64,000 nt of DNA from Limnomonas spitsbergensis (GCA_037349105.1 JAYJMM010000114.1:2843501-2907500), one strand, 5' to 3'. Counted from the stretch's first letter, positions 26,127 through 35,882 are shown. A program made the numbers and translations. The notes: generated by a model not told the origin, from the sequence alone.

Positions 26127-27849
26127 CAGGGGGCTGCGCTGCCCCACCATGCGTTTCCCCACCACCCATGCACCCTCAAGCAGCTTCAATCTGGGGCAAC
26201 ACGCGATACAGGGAACAACCCCAGTGCATTACAAAGTAGGGGCTGTACACCACAAGGCTGTATGTACAACTCAGGGGCTTAACACCCCAGGCAATTTAGG
26301 GGCGGTAAAACCAAGGGGAGATAAACACATGAGCGGAACAATCTATGCACGGTACAATTCGAGGGAATACAAAGGAGTGTGTAGGCAGCCATGCACGCAG
26401 CCATTCAGCTGAGTTATAAACATGCCAGAGGACGCTAATTTCACTCTCCTCTCCAGCCGGAGAACCCAGATGTGTCCTAGCATGTTGCTAGGGCTACGCC
26501 TAGAGGTTGCTCAAAGTTGTGGGCCTACCGGGCCCCTGGCAGGCGCGAAGAGGCCTGCCAAAGATGGTATTTCCATATTAAGGGAAGGGGGGTGACCACA
26601 GCCCGTGGTGGCACATTGCCCGCTACCCTAGTGGCAAGCCCACAGCGCATGTACGAGGACATATTTTGACTGACTGAAACATGGTTGGCTAGTGGCCTTG
26701 AATTATCGTAATGATGTCTATTTGCGTGAGATTTCAATAAACATTATAAGGACAATCCCACAAAGTGTTTCTGAACTACGGAGGCTTCGCCCCCGAACCC
26801 CCACCAAGGGTGGCCCCGGACGCCCAGGCTGGGGGGCTCGGGCGCCCCCACCTACCCCACCCACGAGGCCTGGTGGGCTTGTATTTACGCACTCATATGC
26901 GGGGCCCCAAATGCGAGGACATGGGGCAGGTGCGGGGCAAAGAGGCGGGTGGTAGAAGAAGAGGGATGGGCGTGAGTCAGAAATCCTTGCAAGCCTCTGA
27001 ACAAGTTAAGGCATGACGGGTGCACACGCGCATTGGCCTTAGAGGCCAGGATTGGCAGGTGCAGTGAGAGAAGTTACGGTGGGATCCAAAAGCACAAGGA
27101 AGGAAGGGGGGGGGGCTACAACATTATTTAATTAAGGGTCAGCTACAGTCCGTCCTCCGGCCGGAGGCCCCTGACATGGGCCTCTGCATGGTGCGCTACA
27201 TCAGGGGAGGAGCGATGGGGGCGCAGCATGTGAGAGGGCAGCAATGGGGGAACCACAGGTGCGCACAACAAGGGCAGAAGGTGGGACGAGCGATGAGTGA
27301 GCATATGGGAGGATGCAGCCCCAGGAAATACCCTCCAAGAATAGGGCAGGTGTGTGGCAAGAGAGGGGGGAGAGGCAGAGGGATGGCAACGAGGGCAGCA
27401 ACAGCATGGTGGTGCTTGAGGGTTTCGGAGAAGCAAGGCCATGCAGCAGCATCATCCGCATCTGAGGCCTCCGGCCAGGACGCATGCTTGGCTACTCATG
27501 GGGTGCCCGGTCAGTGGTCACGTGAGGGCAGCAAGGAAACTCTTGTTTGCTCAGGGTCACATGGGCAGGGGCGGGCTCCATAGGATTGCAGAGAAGGTGT
27601 TGGCAGCCATCCTTGCTAGACTTTCCAGCGCACTATCATGCATCCCGCACGGATCACAGTGTGGCTGGGTGGGGAGCTGACGGGAAGCTGACGGCGCCCA
27701 TGCATCAACTGAGAACCAGGTGATGCGCACAGCATGCAGCGGGCAGCACATGAGAACCATCATCGCCTGATCACCTGTCATCACTGATGTGCTCTCAAGT
27801 CTCGGCGCTGCGAAGCTGGTCCCTACCCCCCCATGTACCTGCTGCTTGC
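26127..27849. other. Spacer with repeat remnants, no gene seen
   Basis: Around 26200-26400 there is a degenerate run of short repeats of the type GGGGCTGTACAAC / GGCAGTACAA, similar to 29790-29930. At 26430-26575 a diverged reverse copy of the GTAGCTGAA-tailed repeat is present, with GCCTGCCAAAG matching CTTTGGCAGGC at 57957. A fragment of the same family (CAGCTACAG and CTCCGGCCGGAGGCC) lies at 27130-27170. Overlapping short ORFs on both strands show no recognisable domain. Confidence 0.55.
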
Positions 27850-28043
27850 CCAGCTCGTCCGATCAAATCCGCGGCGTGGTACTTGTTCGGGATGAGCGGT
27901 GTAAGGCCTTCCACACTTTGGTAGCTCAGAGATTCAGTGCTCTTGATGCCAGCATCCCACAATACACCACCGTAGTCCCAGTAGTCCACATCCCATTCTT
28001 TAAGCTGCGTAGCCATGGCCTCCGCAGTTGCAAATCGGACCAT
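27850..28043 (-). CDS. Possible exon with SAM-like sequence
   Basis: The minus-strand frame here reads WDVDYWDYGGVLWDAG and continues with a pattern of tryptophan, leucine and isoleucine ending in a ...HAADLIGRA helix. The spacing resembles a sterile alpha motif (SAM) fold: W, then an aromatic-G-L stretch, then a leucine-rich segment and a final helix. It looks more like real protein than the surrounding frames. No flanking exon or start codon context could be fixed, and the piece is short, so it may be one exon of a gene, a transposon protein remnant or chance. No function is assigned. Confidence 0.25.
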
Positions 28044-28652
28044 CCTACAGGGAAAAGGTAGCGATGGGGTTTTCTAGGCTGGACCAGATGCAAATGAGGG
28101 GCCTTCATTCTGCAGGAAGAGACAGGTAGGGACTTCACAAATGGCAAGCAACGCGCTGCTTGTGGTGTATGTCTGAAGAAATGTGGAGCATATGAATGCA
28201 TGCATTCTAGCAGCTTTCATGGTTCATCTCAATAGAGCTCAAAATTCAAGGCTTCATGGCGGAAAATTCGGAGCAGACACCATCTTTGACCCTGCTTGAC
28301 ACTTCATGTGCAACAGGCATCTTCGACCATGCAATGTGGGGCAGAGATACAGTGGTCAATTGATTATATCCCCCCTCACTGCTGCTCCCTATTCTATCCC
28401 TCCCTAGAGGATTGATGGTCATGCAAGTCCTGGTCAAATCTCACCTTCACAAACGAGAAGCGTCTTGCAAAGTCCTCTGTCCTGCAAATAATAAAAGATG
28501 ACAAGAGTAAGCCAACAAACAGGACAGGAGCAAGCCCAAGAGAGGAAGCTTGCCGCTCGAAAGTATCTGATGCCTATGTCATCATATCATCATTCAGCGA
28601 TGTTTTCCTTGCGCACGGACTCGCCATGCATTTCACATGACTCCTGGACCGT

Positions 28653-29429
28653 ATGTATCATTGCTCCTACTCCTCATCTCACCTCAGGACTGCTGGTTAC
28701 AGTCAGAAGGCCTTTCCAGAACCCTCTTCTCACGTCCTGCACAAGCAAAATCAAGACGGGACGTCTCAGAAGCGACTCACCACCACAGGCCTAGCAAGGG
28801 CGTGTCAAAACAGGCCCGAGTTTCAGCCCCTGCATTCAAGCGAAAGAGAAGGATTCATACCCACGCCCAGAGACTCAAGTGAAACGAATGTCAAGGACAC
28901 GCAAGTGCGCCCAAGGTCTTCCCCCCCAGAAGCTGAGCATTGCGTCTCCAGGCTCTCAGAAGTTCGAAGACCCCGTTTCGTTTATTTCAGAACCTCTCAC
29001 CAGGAGTTTCCCGAGGTCCCGAAAGCGACCTTGCTCGACTCGAAAGGACTACTCGAAAATCTGCAGGGTGCGCGGGTCCGTGAGGCAGGTCCAGTCAATG
29101 AAGGCAATTCAATACTTCAACACGAAAAGGAGCCGATATCGAGGCCGAGGCAGAGGGCGAGAAGTTTCACCTGGCTATTTTTTCTTGATCCGATCCGCGT
29201 TAAGGCGGAAAAGGGGAAATTGATAGCTCAAAAGAGAGGGGCTGAAGCTGAGTTCCCACAGGGAGGAAGTGTGGCATCGTTTCCCCACTGCCACACCAAT
29301 AGAAAGAGCTCGCTGAGGCAAGTTCAGCGACCCCGATTTGCGTCGATTTGGCTCAGTTTCGATTATGGAACTTATTGCCCGGGCCCGGGCCCCTTCCTAT
29401 CTCTTAGACCAGATAAAGAGGCATGCTAA
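28653..29429 (+). CDS. Unrecognised 258-residue open frame
   Basis: An uninterrupted plus-strand frame of 258 codons. I recognise no domain, signal peptide or membrane segment. It is rich in arginine, serine and proline, and the local base composition (many TCGA and CTCGA words) differs from the GC-rich spacer on its left. An overlapping frame at 28879-29223 is also open and arginine-rich. It could be a lineage-specific gene, a transposon fragment or a chance ORF. Confidence 0.2.
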   Translation: MYHCSYSSSHLRTAGYSQKAFPEPSSHVLHKQNQDGTSQKRLTTTGLARACQNRPEFQPLHSSEREGFIPTPRDSSETNVKDTQVRPRSSPPEAEHCVSRLSEVRRPRFVYFRTSHQEFPEVPKATLLDSKGLLENLQGARVREAGPVNEGNSILQHEKEPISRPRQRARSFTWLFFLDPIRVKAEKGKLIAQKRGAEAEFPQGGSVASFPHCHTNRKSSLRQVQRPRFASIWLSFDYGTYCPGPGPFLSLRPDKEAC

Positions 29430-29865
29430 GCTGCTCAGGCTGAGGCCCATGAAAGCGAGAAGTTCCCCATTTGGTGCAGAGAGCTGCCTCCTCTCTCCTC
29501 TTTATTCATGCAACGTGCGCTGCTGAGAGGATCTGGTCAGAACGCCTCTGCTATCTGTGTAGTGTTGGGGCTTTGGGAGCCCGCTTGTGACTTGAGTGAC
29601 CCAGAAACCTGCGTCCCGCACTCCCGCCACGCACGTCGTTCGCCATGTTGGCTGGTCCTGCAGCCTCACATTCCTATCCGGTCTTGTTGCTCCGCCCACA
29701 CCTCCTACTCATGCATCTGCACGCATCTGTCCAGCCGCTGCAATCAAGAGCAAAACAATTATCAGGAAATAATCAAAATAGCAATCCAAGGGCAGTACGA
29801 CACCTGGCAGTACAATCCAAAGGGCAGTACAAACCAGGGCACCCCATGGACAGTACAAACCTGGG

Positions 29866-30580
29866 GTGGTACAACCCAGTTGCAGTTCAAACAGAGGCAG
29901 TACACCACCATCCTGGAACACCACAAGTGCAATCATGAGCTGCACAAACCAAGCAGTAGCAGTGGACATGGTCGAGGACCTTGTGTACAACAGGAGTGCA
30001 GTTGGGGCCAGGAGGGACATGGTCACATGGGCTCACAAGCGCTATTACCGCATGGAGGAGCTGTATTACTCTGCACATGCTGCCCTCTTGCCCACCTTCG
30101 TCCCTAAGGCAGCGGCCCGCACGAATGCAACAGCCTCCGCCCACACAGCTTCTGCCTTAGCCCCCCCAGCTGCTCAGGTTCGGAGGCAGACCAGCATGAC
30201 CAGCTTCCTAGTGGATGCTGGGTGTTCTATGCAACGGCAGCCAGCCATCAGCCAGTCAAGGTGGGCTGGCATACTGTACCCGGCACCCAGCTCCTCGTCA
30301 GGGACAGCAGGCAAGGTGACAGCAGGGCCTCAGCCCTTCTTCTCCTTCCTGGAGGCCAGGGGTTTTGCTCCCTCTTCCGACAGCTACTACCAGACAGTAT
30401 ACCATAAAGGATCTCCCAACTGTCTGGGCGCCATTGATGGCACTCACATTAAAATCCGTACGCCCGCAGTTGCACGGGCTGAAGACTACAATTGTTTAAG
30501 GAAATGTTCACATTCTGTTAAGATGCAGGCAGTATGTGACCGTTTTGGTATTTTTGGGATGTGAGTGTGGGCAGGCCAGG
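29866..30580 (+). pseudogene. PIF/Harbinger transposase, 5' part, split by the retroelement
   Basis: The last 60 residues of the open frame carry the first catalytic box of PIF/Harbinger DDE transposases: NCLGAIDGTHIKI, with the first aspartate in the GAIDGTH context, followed by a conserved segment ending MQAVCDRFGIF. Transposases of this family cut and paste DNA using a D-D-E triad. The frame stops at 30564. One base out of frame the sequence continues as DVSVGRPGSVNDAREF across the insertion site, which is the family's (P)GSxxDxRxF motif, so a 1-bp frame break lies at about 30553-30560. The retroelement at 30581 interrupts this motif; the remainder is at 49025-49451. The first two thirds of the frame (29866-30380) are low complexity and may not belong. 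Confidence 0.8.
30577..30580. repeat. Target-site duplication CAGG, left copy
   Basis: CAGG directly before the retroelement; the same four bases follow its right end at 49021-49024. The unoccupied site is confirmed by the Harbinger reading frame that runs across it. Confidence 0.85.
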
Positions 30581-30641
30581 TGTCGCGGCACAGGGGTGCA
30601 CCCTAAGGAATGGGTGCACCAAGCGAAAAGAACACAAGACA
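30581..30641 (-). repeat. 61-bp terminal module, outer copy, with stem-loop
   Basis: The outermost 61 bp of the retroelement. It contains the inverted pair GGTGCACCC / GGGTGCACC separated by 8 bp, a possible 9-bp hairpin. A second copy with one visible difference (AACACAAG versus AACTCAAG) lies at 31372-31432. It is absent from the right end of the element. Confidence 0.88.
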
Positions 30642-31369
30642 CTTAAACAAGTACTAATAAACTCTTACAGAGCTTATAGTAAGAGCTTCTCGATCCACTG
30701 CTGTAACTCAGTGGAATCAGCTCGATAACAGGTGATAGCTCTTGCTACTTCACCTGGACTTCTTCGATACTGTTGACAAGATCTCGTAAAGCCTCGACAC
30801 TTGAGGTACTTATGGGTTTCTTGGGACGATCTTGGGCGATTGTGGCCGTTGATCTGTGTGATGAGTCGCTTGCTTGGCGACTTCTGATGAGTGAAGATAT
30901 CTCTGATAAATCAGACGGTCGACTTGGAGCCACAGGGAAGGCTATAGATTGGAGATGTGATGGTGGGTTGGTGGTAATATCCAGCTGTAAGACTGGAGAT
31001 ATGCCTTGTTAAGAGGCAAGAATAACGCTAAATGCTGCAGATGGTCGACTGTTGGCTTAGGTGCTCTGCCAGCTTCGTATCAGGAGACTTGTTGATGCTT
31101 ATAGAGTCGCTGTTGGCTTAGGTGCTCTGCCAGTTTCCCCTTAGTAAGACTTGGATTGACGATTAACTTGCAGATCGATTATAAGGGACAATAGCTAGAA
31201 ACGTTAAGAGTCTATTGTAGGCCGTGAAATCAAGTAAGAAAGAAAAAGTAAAGGACCCAGTTCGGGATCCTCTAAGACGGCAACCACACTTGTTCAGGTT
31301 CACACATAACTTCCAACCGAAAAAGCAGTTGGCGCAGTCAAACGCACGGTGCAGTCATACGTCGTGACA
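30642..31369 (-). repeat. 728-bp terminal repeat, left copy (LTR-like)
   Basis: Matches 48293-49020 along its whole length with about three differences that I can see (near 31029, 31118 and 31290). It ends GTGACA. Internally the word TTGGCTTAGGTGCTCTGCCA occurs twice. In the element's orientation it is the downstream repeat and should carry the 3' end signals. A 79-codon frame occurs in both copies but looks non-coding. Confidence 0.92.
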
Positions 31370-31371
31370 GC

Positions 31372-31432
31372 TGTCGCGGCACAGGGGTGCACCCTAAGGA
31401 ATGGGTGCACCAAGCGAAAAGAACTCAAGACA
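31372..31432 (-). repeat. 61-bp module, inner copy
   Basis: Second copy of the 61-bp module, separated from the 728-bp repeat by GC. The junction forms the palindrome GACAGCTGTC (31365-31374). On its inner side it abuts a purine tract (minus strand) that could be the plus-strand primer site. Confidence 0.88.
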
Positions 31433-31444
31433 TTCCCCCCTCAG
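31433..31444 (-). promoter_or_regulatory. Polypurine tract, candidate plus-strand primer
   Basis: On the minus strand this reads CTGAGGGGGGAA, directly next to the inner 61-bp module. In LTR retroelements the polypurine tract lies immediately upstream of the 3' LTR and its RNase H-resistant RNA primes plus-strand DNA synthesis. Its position argues that the 3' repeat functionally begins at the 61-bp module. Confidence 0.6.
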
Positions 31445-31445
31445 G

Positions 31446-32168
31446 TCGAAAAACACTGGAGGCAGTAATAAACAAGTACGACAGCGTTTTGAGAACTGCG
31501 TATTGTTATCAGACTTCCCACCCCTGGGCCCTGCCCAGAGTCCATGGGGCACAAGTACCGGTAGGAAAAATAACCTCCGATATAATGCGTACGTTAGCTG
31601 TGACTTTTACGCATTACCGTAACTCGCCACAGTCGCTTTAAGGGACCCTCTTCAAGCTGAAGAGCCCAGTTCTCGTCACCATCGGTACTGTTCACCTTCC
31701 CCCAGGGCCCAATCGACCCCAAGTCCAGAAGACTACATCAGCCCTGCTCTAGTGCAATTGGTTTCCCTATCCACACCATCTCAAACTTCCCGATCACCTA
31801 ACTAACACCTGATCGAGGATGCCTATAGGCTCGCGCCAGACATATGAGAATGCCACCTCACGGTAGACACCTCCTAAACCCTAAAAGTGCGTATTATGCA
31901 CACCAACCTTCCCCCCCCCAGATATTGAAAACTGCACAAATTTATTTTATTTGAAAGCAAGTATTTTCAGTCAAATATTCATAGTCATCCAGTTCCAGCT
32001 TTAGCTCACAAGTCTCAGCATCAGAAAATTCAATTCCCAAATTCAAATCCTATGTTTCAGAACCCCCCCCCCAGATCCAGTGAAAATTCCGTTCAGGTAC
32101 ACAGTCAATTGTCAAATCATACGAAAGCTCAGGCAAATTCAGTCATTAGCAAGCAGTGCGCTCAAGGG
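31446..32168 (-). other. 3' untranslated part of the retroelement
   Basis: About 720 bp between the integrase stop and the polypurine tract. It holds no conserved ORF. Two long C runs on the plus strand (31911-31919 and 32063-32072) are G runs in the sense of the element. The stretch from 31925 to 32150 is AT-rich compared with the genes. Confidence 0.6.
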
Positions 32169-34766
32169 TTAGCGGATGAACGTGTGCATTGGTGGAAGCA
32201 TCCTTGCCCGGATAGCTGCAGTTGCAAACACGAGGATCCACACTTTATTACTGCAACAACCGTGAATGGACCTGTTAGCTCCCAGGCCTGCCGTGAAGCT
32301 GACAGACTGCAGGATCACTAGCCGTCTCTCTCGGCGTAGCTGGGATAACCACTCAAACCTTGCTGGATGGCACGTTAAGAATTCCTGGGAAACTAAGCAG
32401 CAGGCAACGTGCCGTGCGTACTTGACCGCAAGGGCACAGGAGATATCAGCGTATTCAGCCGGAGGGTTTGTGATGAGAACGTGCAGCCCATGCTGTCGCA
32501 GCAGAAACTCGTAGGTGGAGGGTTGCAGCGGATCAGCACAGTAATCTGCAGGGACGTTGACGCCGATGCCCGAATTGGTGAGAACGTGGAGGGATTGAGG
32601 GTAAGGGTAAAGCTGACTGTTCTGCAGAAGTTCTGTGGCGTGCCCATCATCCTTGAACAGCAAAAGGATGCTGGGGGGCAGGGATAGGTCAAGGCAGTCC
32701 AGCAGAGTGTTACAGTCGCTGTCTTCAATAGTGAGAGGTGAAGGAGGGTAGAGTTGGTACGAGCATCCTCCTGGCACCCTGTTGCCCAAGTAGACTGCAG
32801 CTTCATCACGCTCTCGCCACACTCCAGGCATTAAAGACTTCAGAGCAGCCACCGCATCTCCGCGGACACCCCGGTTGATGAAGTCTGGGGGCACCCAAGG
32901 ATGAGTGACATGGCTTTCGAACCTCTTGTTGGGGATGCGGATCCTCGCAGATGCTCGGGTGGGGCGCTGGTCATCAGGTTGCACCTCCTCAGCAATTTCC
33001 TCATTGCTGACGACTGCGGCAGTTCCGGCGAGCTCACCCGCATTGCTTCCGGCACCGCCTGCAGCGGTCCCGGCAAGACAATCTGCGTCCTCTTCCTTAT
33101 CTTCAGCGTGTCCTTTTTCTTCATTCTCAACAAGGCCACCGCCACTGGCGGCTCCCATCACCCTTCCTGCCTTCTTTTGCTTAGCAGGCCGCAGCTGGTA
33201 ACCTGTCACGGCAGCCGCTGGTTCCTCCAGTTCCGCCGCAACATCACGTCTTGCAGCACCAGTAGCGTCAGCTCCTGCAATCCTGCATTGCTCACAAATC
33301 CAGTAACCAGCAGGGACAGTAGTAAGCCGTGGTACCAAACAATACGTGTGAGTGCCTCGACCACAACTGCCACACATAATCATTTTCTTAGCATTATCAG
33401 GCAGCAGACATCTCTGACAAGGGAAATCTGGTGCCGGCTTTTGCCATCTTTTGGATGGAAGTAACAGTCCCTCTATGGGCAGATGACAGGGTGCGCAGTT
33501 AATAGCGTTCTCAGCCACAGTCACCCCATTGCGACCAACCAAGACAATGACTCCACTTGGCCGTACATCAAACACTCGAAGTACGTAAGGTCTTGCAGTA
33601 GAGTGTAGTCGGTTCTCATCCCGCACATACACAAACTGCCCCTCAGTATACTTAGCTATTGACGGGAGGTAACCTCCACTGCGAAGTCTTGCGTAACGCA
33701 GGGTATCTCGCTGTTGAGCAACCAAAAGGTTCTGGCCGACCATCACGCAGTTCTTGGCTAGCAATTCAGAACGGGACAGTACAAGTTCAGCAGCAGTATC
33801 CACATCCAGGTAATCCACTGTCTGATCCCCATTCAACCTTTCCATGATAGCAGGAGGGATGACTGGTTCACAGGAAAACAGCAGCTGGTAGGGACTCATC
33901 AAGGTACTGGCATGCTTAGTGACTCGGTACCCGAGTGCTATCCAGGGCAAATACATGTCCCATTCTCGAGGTTCTCTTGACACATGCAAATGCCTTGATA
34001 GTGCAGTTTTTACTGTCTTTACCAGCCTCTCCGCTTGCCCATTGGCTTGGGGGTGGAAAGAACTGGTAACTCTATGATCAATCATGGCACGAACAAGCAG
34101 TGAGTCCATTTCACCTTGAAATTCCCCACCACCGTCTGTGACAACTTCAGCGCATGCTCCAAATCGTGCCAGTATGCCGTGCAGGAAATGGTAAGCTACT
34201 TCTTTAGATGATTTGGCAGTCATGGGAAATACCTCAACCCATTTAGAGTAGCTTTCTACAGCTACCATAACATAGGTATGGCCACGGTTAGAAGCCGTAT
34301 AAGGACCAGAAAGATCCAAGTGCCATCGGTACATGAGACCTCTGATGGGTAAGGGGTGCATAACAGGCTGCATAGCATTAAACGATACTTTAGTGTAATC
34401 ACAGGCCTCGCAGCACTGGACCACTCTCTTGCAGTCATTATACAAGCCAACCCACCAGTGAGTCATCATAACAAGCCCCGTCGTGCGGCGCCTGCCATAA
34501 TGACCATTTTCTACATGCATTTTGTGCACGAGTGCCAACCGGTCACCAGGAGGTGGTACCACCTTAGTTGTACCGCCTGGCATTCGTCGATATAGGATAC
34601 TCTTTTCTGCAGACCAGAGATAAAGCGCAGCTCGTCGTTGCAGACGCTTGCGTTCTACAGGGGTCAGCATAGGCAACATTGTGTCAGTTGTACGCCTCAG
34701 ATACTGCATAGCATTATTGTCCAGCCAGATATCTGCAAACGAGTGAGACTCTTCCTCACGGGTCAT
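32169..34766 (-). CDS. Retroelement integrase with PHD finger and NPP-motif C-terminus
   Basis: 865 codons. The N-terminal HHCC zinc domain is visible (His81/84 and His89; Cys119 and Cys122), then the integrase core with catalytic Asp151 (WHLDLSG), Asp211 (VVTDGGGEF) and Glu246 (HPQANGQAERL). An SH3-like DNA-binding segment follows at about 376-430. Residues 450-494 form a PHD finger (C450, C453, C465, C468, H473, C476, C491, C494); such fingers read histone H3 tails and could steer integration as chromodomains do in chromoviruses. After a low-complexity acidic linker, the last 250 residues include VLITNPPAEYADI at 763-775, reminiscent of motif IV (D/N-P-P-Y/F/W) of amino-methyltransferases but with Ala for the aromatic residue. 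The real start may be upstream, since the frame is open beyond the first Met. Confidence 0.88.
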   Translation of the reverse strand: MTREEESHSFADIWLDNNAMQYLRRTTDTMLPMLTPVERKRLQRRAALYLWSAEKSILYRRMPGGTTKVVPPPGDRLALVHKMHVENGHYGRRRTTGLVMMTHWWVGLYNDCKRVVQCCEACDYTKVSFNAMQPVMHPLPIRGLMYRWHLDLSGPYTASNRGHTYVMVAVESYSKWVEVFPMTAKSSKEVAYHFLHGILARFGACAEVVTDGGGEFQGEMDSLLVRAMIDHRVTSSFHPQANGQAERLVKTVKTALSRHLHVSREPREWDMYLPWIALGYRVTKHASTLMSPYQLLFSCEPVIPPAIMERLNGDQTVDYLDVDTAAELVLSRSELLAKNCVMVGQNLLVAQQRDTLRYARLRSGGYLPSIAKYTEGQFVYVRDENRLHSTARPYVLRVFDVRPSGVIVLVGRNGVTVAENAINCAPCHLPIEGLLLPSKRWQKPAPDFPCQRCLLPDNAKKMIMCGSCGRGTHTYCLVPRLTTVPAGYWICEQCRIAGADATGAARRDVAAELEEPAAAVTGYQLRPAKQKKAGRVMGAASGGGLVENEEKGHAEDKEEDADCLAGTAAGGAGSNAGELAGTAAVVSNEEIAEEVQPDDQRPTRASARIRIPNKRFESHVTHPWVPPDFINRGVRGDAVAALKSLMPGVWRERDEAAVYLGNRVPGGCSYQLYPPSPLTIEDSDCNTLLDCLDLSLPPSILLLFKDDGHATELLQNSQLYPYPQSLHVLTNSGIGVNVPADYCADPLQPSTYEFLLRQHGLHVLITNPPAEYADISCALAVKYARHVACCLVSQEFLTCHPARFEWLSQLRRERRLVILQSVSFTAGLGANRSIHGCCSNKVWILVFATAAIRARMLPPMHTFIR

Positions 34767-34937
34767 GGGCTGCTCTATGAACTCAGCCGCTAAGGACTGA
34801 GCTGCATGTAAGATCAGAGAATCTCCAGCAGCAAATAAATGATTAAGCTGCTGAGATATCTGATCACCATCCCCCCCCAGCTCCAGTCCTGTAGTGGCAA
34901 AGGAATGAGGCAGGAAATTATTGAAAGCAGAAAAAAT

Positions 34938-35882
34938 TTACTGCGACGGTGGAATACACGCAAATCGAATGGCAAATCCCACGGCAATCAGGTGACTGAC
35001 AGCATTAGCATCAAAAGCGCCTCCAACAATCCTGTGACGCACAGAAAAGATCAGATCTTGGCCAGCAGTACAGTCGGCTGCATATCCCATGGCACGTTCA
35101 CGCTCATGAATGGTCAGAGCATGTCTAGTGACAACTCCTGCTTGATCCGTTTCCAAAACAAGGCCAGGTTCATATTCAGGGTTTGGACGAAACGCATAAG
35201 ATTCAATCCTTGCAACCATAGTTGGAAAAACTCGTAGAGGTTCGTCCAATATGTTGGCTGGATGATATGGGTACCTGTTAACTTTGAAACAGGTACGGGG
35301 TTCTCCTCCATGATCAAGTATGTCAGTCAAGCGCAATGTATCATCACGGACAAATGACATCATGACCAACTGCAGAGACGCGGGGGGACATATATTCTGC
35401 CAATAGTTACGCAGCCTGTGAGCATAGCTACCTACAGCAACAGCGTCAAAGCAAACTGGGTGTCCCAGTCTCTCTGTAAGTTCCTGGAATCCCTCAATCA
35501 TAGCCTGCGATTTTGCAATGGCAAATTGTACAGCAACATTCTCAATAAAGTACATGGGTGGTCGTCTTCCTTGTTGCATATGCTGCAGAGATCCTAGAAT
35601 TTTGATAAGAGGGAAAAATGTGGAACTTTTCTCTCCTTGTAATCCTGTACGTTTTCCTGCGGAGGACAGGTCAGTGCACATGAACCCTGCTGTTAACATC
35701 CATTGGGTACCATCAAGGCATCCTATGTCAATAAGATGTCTCTCATTAATGTTGTACACATCCTGCGGTAACCGGGTGAATGTGTTAGCAACAGCATCAT
35801 GACTCAAAAGATTGGGATACTCCTCCATGAGCAACTTGAGTCTGTGTTTGGCACAAACCCTTGCACCGTTATCAATGTCAGC
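34938..35882 (-). CDS. C5 cytosine DNA methyltransferase, main catalytic part
   Basis: This frame carries the second half of a C5-cytosine methyltransferase, the enzyme class that moves a methyl group from S-adenosylmethionine to cytosine C5. Visible motifs in order: ADIDNGAR (end of the SAM site), GFMCTDLSSAGK with the catalytic cysteine (motif IV; Met replaces the usual Pro of PC), FIENV (motif VI), AHRLRNYW (motif VIII) and ANAVSHLI (motif X). The open frame runs on to 36020, but the first 45 residues there come from the 3' part of an inserted LINE. The 5' part with motif I is at 37543-37779. Removing the LINE and one copy of its target duplication puts both parts in one frame, about 393 codons. 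It lies between RNase H and integrase in the pol order. Confidence 0.88.
   Translation of the reverse strand, partial: ADIDNGARVCAKHRLKLLMEEYPNLLSHDAVANTFTRLPQDVYNINERHLIDIGCLDGTQWMLTAGFMCTDLSSAGKRTGLQGEKSSTFFPLIKILGSLQHMQQGRRPPMYFIENVAVQFAIAKSQAMIEGFQELTERLGHPVCFDAVAVGSYAHRLRNYWQNICPPASLQLVMMSFVRDDTLRLTDILDHGGEPRTCFKVNRYPYHPANILDEPLRVFPTMVARIESYAFRPNPEYEPGLVLETDQAGVVTRHALTIHERERAMGYAADCTAGQDLIFSVRHRIVGGAFDANAVSHLIAVGFAIRFACIPPSQ

Noticed and set aside
24292..26239. Duplicated ORFs of 105-139 codons (24292 and 25820)
   Set aside because: They are the same frame in the two copies of the 1.53-kb duplication; the frame also overlaps an equally long one on the opposite strand.
30773..31012. 79-codon ORF, identical to one at 48424-48663
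   Set aside because: The identity only reflects the duplicated 728-bp repeat; no domain and not on the coding strand of the element.
30743..31369. Standard pair of full LTRs
   Set aside because: The 61-bp module is missing from the right end and present twice at the left, so the repeats are not two equal LTRs as the sequence stands.
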